DNA of 18,167 bases from Cruorifilaria tuberocauda (taxonomy: Eukaryota > Nematoda > Chromadorea > Rhabditida > Onchocercidae). Where the stretch lies: contig JABVXU010000846.1 of NCBI GenBank assembly GCA_013365365.1, forward strand, positions 1 through 18,167, read 5' to 3'. The notes beneath the pieces were generated by a model. It saw nothing but the letters and a program-made list of their open reading frames with translations, did not search any database and was not told where the DNA came from. A program made the position numbers and the translations under genes. Of this stretch, positions 1-8,000 are shown piece after piece. The stretch's first letter is position 1, and each line of letters begins with the position of its first letter.

Positions 1-36
<36 letters not shown>
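1..36. repeat. (GT)18 microsatellite at the window edge
   Basis: The window opens inside an uninterrupted GT dinucleotide run, so the true repeat is probably longer to the left. It sits just upstream of a possible 5' leader exon of the ATF4-like gene. Confidence 0.97.
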
Positions 37-38
<2 letters not shown>

Positions 39-114
39 GAACTTGTGATGATGCTCTGTGAAGCAGAAATGACGAAGGGAAGAAATGTTGTAAGAAAGAA
101 GAAAAGGTGTTGAG
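37..114 (+). other. possible first 5' UTR exon with a 21-codon ORF
   Basis: Seen: an ATG at 48 (a second ATG follows at 51) opens 21 codons, ending at TGA 111-113. One base later comes a good donor, G|GTAAGC, with the GT at 115-116. If this is the first exon of the downstream ATF4-like gene, the small ORF would be a uORF1, the reinitiation-permissive element of the ATF4 control model. Alternatively it is chance: short ORFs are common, and the leader may instead start by spliced-leader trans-splicing at 938. No promoter element was recognised. Confidence 0.2.
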
Positions 115-937
115 GTAAGCGGAACGGGCAGAATGTAAGTGCCATGCGACAGGTAGCGTTTTTTCATTTTCTGCTCAATCGCTCACTTCTCAATTCTCCT
201 TTATTGTGGAAAAGAATGTGCATACGTGGTAATTCTACGTGTTTAGATAGTAGACACGTGAGACAGGAATTTCCTTAAATTACAGGGAAAGCGTTTGTGT
301 AAAGCATCGCTGATATTAGAATTCCGTATTTCATGTGCAGTATTTTCCGTATTTCTGCAGTATTTTCCGAGTAGAAATTGGAATGTTGACGTGTAAACAT
401 TACGTGTACAATATGATACGTATAATGTTAACTTTTATATGTGATACATTAATTTTAGGCTAAATTAGGACGGTTTATTCCCAATACAATGATGTCCCGT
501 GCTTAAATAATTACTCGCAACTGTGTGCGGACGAAGCAAATAAGCTAGTCAGTTTTCAATTATTATCATTATTGTTTAATTAATTGATGTTGAAACATAA
601 GTATTTTTAGCTCTTATGCTTATCGGAATCGGAAGATTGCAGTATATAATAGCATTATGTGACATTGCTAGCACACTAATTTGTTATGTATCATAAAGTG
701 GGAACATGAAAAAGTTTACAATTTACTGCTTAAGTGCTATTACTTAAAAAGACATTCTCAAGCAAGATGTGCTATGATGTTTGCCAACTTTAAGTAACTA
801 ATTTATGGTAGATAAATTTTATATTAAATGTATGAGTAGCTGTTCAAGATTACAACTGAGACAATTTAACAAAATCCGAAATTGTCGGCATTTAAGATTT
901 TTAATGTTATAGTAGCATTAATTTTTGTTTATTTTAG
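115..937 (+). other. noncoding stretch upstream of ATF4-like gene
   Basis: About 820 bases with no coding-looking segment. It starts with the donor GTAAGC at 115 and ends with the acceptor TTTATTTTAG at 928-937, so it may be a 5' UTR intron. If the leader is trans-spliced at 938, it would instead be promoter plus outron. I see no clear regulatory motif. Confidence 0.4.
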
Positions 938-1029
938 GTTCAACATGATTTTCTTCAACTTCTGCGATTCATTCATTTTTGCCTGCACAACTTTTTTCAC
1001 ATATTTCTGTAAGCAGACAAGTGCATCAA
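938..1029 (+). other. atf-4: 5' leader exon of ATF4-like gene (contains uORF start)
   Basis: Bounded by a good nematode acceptor (TTTATTTTAG, ending at 937) and a near-perfect donor (CAA|GTAAGTG, GT at 1030). The ATG at 945-947 lies eight bases into the exon with A at -3, a favourable initiation context. The reading frame is open through the exon and, after splicing to 1306, continues past the main start codon. It could be a cis-spliced second leader exon, or the trans-splice acceptor for a spliced leader could be at 937/938. Confidence 0.6.
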
Positions 1030-1370
1030 GTAAGTGACAAATTTGATTTAATAAATATAGCTTTCACATTAGCTAATTTCTTTTAATTCGTGGTGTGTTA
1101 ACTAAGCAATTAGTTTTGGTTCTGGTACGTTACGACTGTAGTTCGAATATGATCACAATACGATCGGTAGTATCGGTTTTAATTAGCTACACTAAATTTT
1201 GCTGAATTCATATTAATAAATTTACTATATCTTCTTTCGAACTATTTATTATCATTATTTGGTGTGAAAATCATTTATAAATGATTAATAATCTCTTGCT
1301 TTCAGTTAGCAGTGATGGACGATCAATTTTGCGTGGTACCTTACTGGGATATCCCATATCCAGAAGCTGA
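945..1370 (+). promoter_or_regulatory. overlapping uORF (49 codons after splicing)
   Basis: Joining 945-1029 to 1306-1370 gives one uninterrupted ORF of 49 codons. There are 28 full codons in the first exon, one ATT codon split by the junction, 20 codons after it, then TGA at 1368-1370. The predicted main start is ATG 1315-1317, in a different frame, so the uORF overlaps the main ORF by 56 nt. In vertebrate ATF4 an inhibitory uORF of similar size (59 codons) overlaps the ATF4 start out of frame. Ribosomes that translate it miss the ATF4 AUG, while low ternary complex under eIF2alpha phosphorylation lets them bypass it. The match in architecture is seen in the sequence; the regulatory role is inferred from the family. 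Confidence 0.55.
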
Positions 1371-1437
1371 CAATTTACTGTCTGGTTGTTTCATAAGCTG
1401 CAGTGATAATAGAGCTTCGAAAGCTATTTTTAGATAT
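1315..1437 (+). CDS. atf-4: ATF4-like exon 1 (coding start)
   Basis: The acceptor TTGCTTTCAG ends at 1305, and ATG 1315 opens a frame beginning MDDQFCVVPYWDIPY that stays open to TAA 1468-1470. The donor is unclear. GT at 1438 (phase 0) pairs in frame only with an acceptor at 1476, giving a 39-nt intron. GTs at 1385, 1388, 1403 or 1460 (phase 1) pair with acceptor CAACAG at 1549. The best-looking acceptor, CTTTCAG at 1517, needs a phase-2 donor, and none exists in this exon. Confidence 0.55.
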
Positions 1438-3058
1438 GTTTTTTATTTCCTGAAATTCAGTGCTTATTAATTTTAGTATTCTGTATTATCATTCAAAACA
1501 TTTCGATCTACTTTCAGGCATCCAAACAACGATTCTAAGGTTTCAACAGGAGACTTATTCGGCAAAGATCTTGAAGATGTATTGGAACGAACTTTCCCAT
1601 CAGCAGGAGCACGAAATGATGAAGGACAATTCTTGTGCAGTGTAGATGGTGAAAGCGACCGATTGAATTATTATGATGGTAGTGATATTTCATGGCTGGA
1701 TGAATTCATGAATACGTATGGAATTACTACTTTAGATTCAACTGATGATTTTAACATGAAGAGTGTCGATATGACAGTCGTTACAACAACAAAGGAAAAT
1801 GATCCGGCTGTCGTCTGCACATCCGTAGAAGAAACGAAAAATGGTGAAATTTTAATTAATGTAAGTTTCCAACAATAGTTTCTATCCCTGCATGCTCTAA
1901 TATTTTCCGAATAAAAAATAGCTTTCAAAGTTTTTTGTCTTAGGTTAATTTATGTCAAAGTTATATTGTCAGTCATATAGAGATACACTGCGCAGTTATC
2001 AGCTTCGGACAATATTTCGATGTTGCCAACAGACTTCTGTACTATTGCTAATGGAAATATGTTTTCTGTTCAGAAAGCCAACACAACACCAAAAATTATC
2101 AACAATATTATGACAAATGATAATAAGGTAGAGTAAGTCAACTATAATTTTATGTTAAAAAACATGTTCCCGTTATGTAGGATTTTTATAGAATTTATAT
2201 CAAATCGAAGTGGAAGCTTTAGGAATTCTCTCTGCTAGTTCCAATGAATGCCTGGAAGCATCCGTAATGTTCGTACTACTAGTGTTTATCCAAATATCTC
2301 ATTTGTTAGTAATCCGATAGGGGATAGAATAAACTAGATGATTATAGTGCACTCTCAATACTTTGCTTATTATCATATTCTATACTTTTCTTGCCACTTC
2401 TTCAAATGCGCTGAATAACGTTTCATCTCTATTAGATAACTAGAAAATTTATTTTTTGAAAATAATAGTTGTTCGATTTTCAAAGTTTATCAATAAATTT
2501 TATAGACAAAGGATTTCGTGATTAAAAGTAAAGGGACATTTAATTTTCAGATAACACAATCAGTTGCTATGAAGGGCTTGGATGACAGTGTATATCAGAA
2601 GAGCAGCACTGTTCCGTTATCAGGTAACGGGCAAAAGTTTGCAATGAATAGGACACATTTTGATGGTATCAGTGATCGCAAGCGGGAGCAGAATCGTTGT
2701 GCAGCTATTCGATACAGAGGTAGGCATAAATGCTGACTCTTGTTGTTATGAAGTTAATAATTTCTTGTAAATTGTAAATATTGCAATAACCTTAAACTGT
2801 GAGATCCTTGAAAGTATTTTTTAAATGACTAATTTAGATTTCTTCAACTAGTAACTTGTGATAGCTAGTTATTGGTATGTGAATTCGGAATTCAGCTTTT
2901 TTTTGTTTACAGGTAAGCGTCGTGAAGAAGCAAAACAGAAGAAACAAGAGCTGCATAAGCTCGAGCTGCGCAACATAGAACTGAAAGCGGAGATGAATTT
3001 ATTAGAAAAAGAAGTTATTTATCTAAAAAGTTTGATGAAATTGACGAAAACTTTCTGA
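1315..3058 (+). CDS. atf-4: ATF4-family bZIP transcription factor (six-exon model)
   Basis: A stress-response transcription factor of the ATF4 (CREB2) family, expected to be nuclear and to bind CRE-like/amino-acid-response elements as a dimer. Proposed exons are 1315-1437 (3' end uncertain), 1477 or 1518 or 1550-1860, 1996-2127, possibly 2192-2263, 2551-2719 and 2913-3058. The product is about 290-340 residues, near the length of human ATF4 (351). The C-terminus is a bZIP: a basic region reading EQNRCAAIRYR, with the N..AA..YR pattern characteristic of ATF4/ATF5. A zipper follows with Leu/Met/Val at heptad spacing, ending EVIYLKSLM (human ATF4 has EIQYLKDLI). The N-terminal part is acidic, Ser/Thr/Asp-rich and low in homology, as in other ATF4 proteins. 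ATG 1315 has G at -3 and +4. The overlapping uORF suggests translational control by the integrated stress response. The bZIP assignment is firm; the 5' exon junctions are not. Confidence 0.85.
1477..1860 (+). CDS. atf-4: ATF4-like exon 2 (acidic region)
   Basis: The frame is open from 1477 through AAT|GTAAGT at 1860/1861, a consensus donor. The exon encodes an acidic stretch including the segments DLFGKDLEDVLE and DISWLDEFMNTYG, plausible as an activation region. The start is uncertain: acceptors at 1476 (TTAATTTTAG), 1517 (CTACTTTCAG) and 1549 (TTTCAACAG) are all visible. The codons from 1519 onward are the secure part. Confidence 0.65.
1996..2127 (+). CDS. atf-4: ATF4-like exon 3
   Basis: 44 codons, phase 0 at both ends, beginning LSASDNISMLPTDF. 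The acceptor is either GCGCAG at 1995 or ATATAG at 1980, which would add five codons in frame. Neither has the usual pyrimidine run. The donor is AAG|GTAGAG at 2128. A stronger-looking GTAAGT at 2133 would leave phase 2 and finds no in-frame partner downstream. Confidence 0.6.
2192..2263 (+). CDS. atf-4: possible ATF4-like cassette exon (24 codons)
   Basis: Between the acceptor GATTTTTATAG (ending 2191) and donor TCC|GTAATG (GT at 2264) lie 72 bases. They are open in phase 0, the phase required by both neighbouring exons, and read NLYQIEVEALGILSASSNEC followed by four more codons. Base composition is less AT-rich than the flanks, as for the other exons. It could be constitutive, alternative or a chance open stretch; including it keeps the bZIP in frame. 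Confidence 0.45.
2551..2719 (+). CDS. atf-4: ATF4-like exon with the basic region
   Basis: Acceptor TAATTTTCAG at 2541-2550, donor AGAG|GTAGGC at 2720. 56 codons plus one base. The last residues form the bZIP basic region (DRKREQNRCAAIRYR). An alternative acceptor TTTTATAG at 2505 would add 15 codons in frame. Confidence 0.85.
2913..3058 (+). CDS. atf-4: ATF4-like last exon with the leucine zipper
   Basis: Acceptor TTTGTTTACAG ends at 2912. The first two bases complete a Gly codon, giving RYR-G-KRREEAKQKK across the junction, then the zipper, ending in LTKTF and TGA 3056-3058. An intron within the bZIP basic region separates DNA-contacting and dimerisation parts. Confidence 0.9.
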
Positions 3059-3294
3059 AATTATTTACTATTACGACTTTGGAAATTTGAAAGCAATCTT
3101 TTACAATGAAAATCATGTTTTTGAAAATTTTTTTCGGTCAAACTAAGACAATTTTTTTAATTTGTTATCTACGTATTTTTTATTATTTATCGTAAAAATC
3201 TGTTCGGTTGGTAGATCGTTTTACAGCAAAAAATTTGTACGGATTTATTATTCGTGGAAAATAAGTACGAATATTTTAATACAATTACAGTTCC

Positions 3295-3300
3295 AATAAA
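3295..3300 (+). terminator. poly(A) signal AATAAA of ATF4-like gene
   Basis: Canonical AATAAA 237 bases after the stop codon, giving a 3' UTR of about 250-260 bases. Confidence 0.6.
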
Positions 3301-3415
3301 GGAATACTTCTTGATTCATCCTGTCCATTATGAGTATACGTTCAACTGACTCATTGTTCAGTAGTAACAGTATAATATATTTACATATATATATATATTG
3401 GATAGTATATGAACA

Positions 3416-3453
3416 GAAAATAGTCTGTCTGACTGTGAAAATAGTCTGACTGT
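3416..3453 (+). repeat. short tandem duplication (GAAAATAGTCTG...)
   Basis: Two adjacent copies, 3416-3436 and 3437-3453, share GAAAATAGTCTG and ACTGT. The first copy has an extra TCTG. Confidence 0.7.
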
Positions 3454-4765
3454 ATGATAGATAAATCCATGGTATATCATGTAAATATATAAGAGATAAA
3501 ATTGATCATATTTCACGTAAGCATAAAAAAATAAAGCGATAGTTAAGCAAAATTTAATATCATGAAGAGAAATAAAATGTGTTTGATAGAAAGGATTCCT
3601 ACAATATCAATTTATTGTATAATTTTTTCGGTTTTTTAACATTATTTAGCATTTATAATATGACAAATAATACTATTATTGCTCTTTTTCCTTATTTGGA
3701 CCTCATTATCATTTTTCTCTATGAATTTCTATTGTTTACATATTTTTCAAAGATTAATATGAAGTCATTTATTATTGAATGTTTCTCTAGATAATGATGA
3801 TTTTTGAATTTTTCCATTATTATCGCGCCGTTATTTCCATCATTTTTCTTATTTATGTTTGTAAAAGTTCAAACTGTTTTTTTTGATTACAATAAAACAT
3901 TAATTAAATTGTTTTACATTGTGCTTAGATCTTGGGAAGCAGATCAGGAGAATAGTCCAGTTGTGATACGCTTAAAGATTTGTGAACGATCAAAATTTTC
4001 AATCTTTCATTTTCCAAAGAGAAGTTGTCGATGGAAAATGAATTGAAGATTTTTATTCGTTCAAATTAGCTATATGAGAGCAATGTTGGACGATTACGTC
4101 ATAATTCCAAAACTCCTTTCATCTCTTTTCAATCAAGTATTGGTAAAATCTCCTTTTTTCAATTTATCAAACATTCTTTTTGTTCAAAGAAGGATTTCCA
4201 TTGAGATGAGAAAAGTAAGTAAAAGAAATAGAGAAAATTTATATAAGCTGGATGAGAAATGTCGTTACTGATAGATAGAATGTAATTTTAAGTGAGGGCT
4301 AGATAGTTAGAAGATGAATGAGCTAGAAGGGAGCAAGAAATCGTTAGCATTTTTAGGCTTTTATCAATCTATCGAGGAGAAAGCAAGGCTTTCCGATGAA
4401 CATTTAAAATCGATGATTAACAAGCAGATACAAACAAAATACATAATATAGCCTAAACCTTGATTAGCTGCTGTACCCTTCCCTTCAACTCTTTCCAGGC
4501 ATCCCTATAAAGTAAGGCCTTATAAAGAAAGCCAAGATGTGTATGTATGTGTGTTTCTGTGTGTGGAGGTAATAAGAGGGAAGAGATGGAAATCGAATCA
4601 AACAACTAAAGCTTAAAGCCAAAAGCATATCTTCTATTTCTGTCAGTCTCCTAGCCCTTCATTTCAGTGCGTAAAAGCATTATAAATTCGAACTGAGCCA
4701 AAACTTAAACTTTCCAAGTGCTTCCTTTCTACACTTTTATCCTCCTCTTCCTCATCACGCCATTT

Positions 4766-4785
4766 ACTTACTTACTTACTTACTT
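4766..4785 (+). repeat. (ACTT)5 microsatellite
   Basis: Five uninterrupted ACTT units about 95 bases upstream of the start codon of the 11-mer-repeat protein, in its presumed promoter or 5' UTR. Confidence 0.9.
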
Positions 4786-4879
4786 TTCATTCGATTCTTT
4801 AATTTTTTCCATCTGTTTTTTTTCTTGTTTTTGCATCCAACGATTCTAACAAGGCAACCAAACAGTATATCAATATCAA

Positions 4880-4903
4880 ATGGCTGGTAGTGCTGATGCT
4901 GCG
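4880..4903 (+). CDS. 11-mer-repeat protein exon 1 (start)
   Basis: Eight codons, ATG to GCG, then donor GTATGC at 4904. The ATG has A at -3 and G at +4. The following intron is about 2.3 kb. Confidence 0.7.
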
Positions 4904-5057
4904 GTATGCTATTTCTTTTTTTTTCATTTGTACAATGTATGATTTTACGATTGAAAATTAATATTATTAAAATTTGTTGTTACATATGTAATATCATAAT
5001 AGTTTGACAATTTTAAACTGAGGAGGAAAGAATAATGGTAATAATAATATAATAATA

Positions 5058-5088
<31 letters not shown>

Positions 5089-8000
5089 TACAACAATGGT
5101 AATCTAATAATATCATTAACAGTCACTGCTTAATATGCTAACAATATAATCATTTTTACGTTTCTTATCAAATATTCGTCAGAATTTCATGTGATATGAA
5201 GTCAAGAAAATATTCTGATAGGTACAAGAAAGGAAATAATATCGGTTTCTTTTTTATTTTTACATTTGATATCAATTTCTTCTCGTCTTTTCCTTTTTGG
5301 TTTTTAATTGAATTTTACAGAAGAAAATGAACGAAATGTTTTTTAATTATTCTCTGCTGATGAATTCACTATACATATTCCTTTTTTATTCATTCAGTCT
5401 AATTTTGGATGTGTTTTTTCATCAATTCTGATTTCAAAGCAATCAGTGATTTACAAAGAATTACTATAGCTGTTTTGTTATCATTTCATTATTGTACAGC
5501 AACTTATATAAAAATATTAAGATCATGTATTTTGTGATATTTCAAATTTTTAGAGATATCAACAACTATATACACAAATAATCCTAATAAATCTTTATAA
5601 TTATGAGATGCATATGGTAAATACAGTAATCTCAATATCATATAATATCATATTCTTCCAATATTTATCTGGCCTTTCTTATATTTACTGCATTTTCAAT
5701 CATTTCATATAGGTAAAGAATTTCGTGTAATTTTGCATTAATATATAACTTTAAACATTCACATATTTCAATCACTAATTAATAATTAATTGATTGCTTT
5801 CAATGAAATATTTTGATCATTTTCACTTATATTTTATCCATTTATGCTACCAAAAAAAAAAAATGATGATATTGTTAATTTTTGTTAAATATATTTGATT
5901 CATTATTTCATCTTCTCGCAACTATCAAGTATTCTTCTCGAAAATATTAACTTATTTTAAATGTTCAGCAAATTTAGCTTCTCTTTTGCTATTTTAATTT
6001 TGAGTTTATTTAATCGAAATAAAAAATTTCTTCGCACTTATTATGTGCAGAAAGGGGAAAAAATAACGATAGACTGATTTTAGATTAAAACGATTCGTTT
6101 AAGTTAAAAAATTACCATTAATATTATGTTTGAAATATTTTATGTAAGCAAAATGTATTAAATTAATTTAATAAACAGATAAATGTATACAAATGAATGA
6201 AAAATTACATCTTAAAAAAGAAAAAAGTCTTTCTATTTTAAGATTTTATTTCGGATGAGCCAAATATGAAACATTTGGCTCACTAGAAACAATATGTTTT
6301 ATTCCACTTATTTCATTATATTTATAAAAACATGCTCAAAAAAGAAAAGAATAGATAAATCAGATCATCCTTTGCTCATCTTACGAGGGAGGAAGGTTAA
6401 AAATGAAAAAGAATGAAATGGTTAACTATTTGAAAAAATTTTTTCCTTTCGACATGTCAATTTCATTTAATCAAAAGTTTGAATCAAATATTTATTGCAA
6501 TTAAATAAAGATTTTAGCATGGATATCGTTATGCTATCATTATCATTTAATCATTTAAAATCCATTCAGATAATGACATTTTTATTAGTGCCATTGGATA
6601 ATTAAATTTTTACATCGATACAAATTTTCTCGAAAAACTTCTTTGCGTTATTTTTCTGACCGAAACTTAAAAATAACTGACTAAAACAAAATAATTTTTA
6701 GACTATAATTAGGAAGAAAGGGGATGTATTAAATTTAATTATTAGAGATAAATAATCTTATTTACATTGGTTTGCCTCTATAATGATTTGTTCTTTTCGC
6801 CGATATATAATTTTTAAAAAATATTTAGCTTATTATCGCATAGTTTCTTTTTCTGCTTTTTTTGCTTCTTTCCGTACTTCTTCTCAAAACAAATCATTCA
6901 ATTTTCCGGTCTTTTTGGTTGTTTCTAATAAGTTAGTTTCAACGTATTCACTTCAAATAAGGTGATTATAATAATTTCAAAATTAAAAAAAATTAAATAA
7001 ACAAGAAAAGTTATTTTATTTAGTTAATGAACTTTGTAAATTCAATCAAAATTAATAAGTTGCGTTACTATTTATTATAATTATTTTATATTTGCTTTCA
7101 AATTACTTTAATCCAAAATTTTCCTTCTTAATTTAGGTCTGCTTCGCCCTAATTAAACTTTTAAACTTTCATAAGTTAAATTAATTTGCAGAAAAATGCT
7201 CTGGAATCGCTGTTTAATAAAACAAAAGAAGTGGTCCAAACAGCTGGTTAGTACTTTTCGTTCCTTCTGTAATTAGCATGAGACTATACAGCGAGTTATT
7301 ATCGTAACTACAATTCAATAGTAATCATCACACTTGATACTTAATTAGAAATAAATTTTGCTAAAACAAACACAACTTTATGAATTATAAGAACAATACT
7401 CTTTTCAGCACTGATCGCTGCAGGATACTGTGATTTACAGTATCCAACAGTGATAAATGCAGAAAATGATAATTATCATATTACGGTAATAGATACTAAT
7501 ACTTTTATCACAGAAAAATGTTAAAAATATAAGTATTTTAACATGTTATGAGCATTCTATTTTTCTATAACTCCGAATTAAATTACAGGGAAATAAAGTT
7601 AAAAATTAACATAAAAATTAAAAGTATATATTAGACATAATTAAGTAAGCTAGCTTTATTTTAGCTCATACCTACTTGGAACCAATAATTATCATCAATC
7701 ATTTAGCCTTAATGAGCCAATATGTCATATCATAAAAGCAATCTTGGCTTGTTTTAATATGCAAAGAGTATATAATGTGATAACAACATAATGTTTAGCG
7801 CCTGCCTAATATGCAAGCAATCAATATATGATAAGAATGACGATGTTTCTTGGCTGCCTAATGTACAAGCAATATATTTTAATATCATATATACTTTGTT
7901 TTGATTAAAAAACTTTTGAAAAAGTTTTTTATCATCCCTTAGTATATTATCGAATTATTGTTACTATCATATCAGAAAAACTTTTAATTAATTTGTGCAA

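Larger units (their letters stand above)
3301..4879. other. intergenic region and 5' flank of gene 2
   Basis: No convincing coding sequence on either strand; the open frames of 65-80 codons here lack splice-bounded structure and look like AT-rich chance. A short imperfect direct duplication lies at 3416-3453. An (ACTT)5 run and a pyrimidine-rich stretch lie within the last 150 bases before the start codon of the next gene. No TATA box was assigned. Confidence 0.5.
4904..7191 (+). other. large first intron of the 11-mer-repeat gene
   Basis: Very AT-rich. It contains a TAA/ATA trinucleotide tract near 5036-5090 and a perfect stem-loop at 6256-6282. No further exon was found; a 60-codon open frame near 6783 has no homology or splice context. 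Confidence 0.6.

Noticed and set aside
1944..1980. Strong acceptor GTTTTTTGTCTTAG as start of ATF4-like exon 3
   Set aside because: The frame needed for exon 3 meets TAG at 1978-1980, so this acceptor cannot start the coding exon, although it might be used in a nonproductive transcript.
2128..2138. GTAAGT at 2133 as donor of ATF4-like exon 3
   Set aside because: It leaves phase 2, and every downstream acceptor tried then gives an early stop; GTAGAG at 2128 keeps the frame into the bZIP.
3579..4271. Three consecutive 65-80-codon open frames
   Set aside because: Phe/Ile/Leu-rich composition as expected from AT-rich noncoding DNA; no splice context and no recognisable motif.
7909..7931. A-rich/T-rich palindrome near 7909-7931
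   Set aside because: Homopolymeric arms with almost no loop; expected by chance in this composition.
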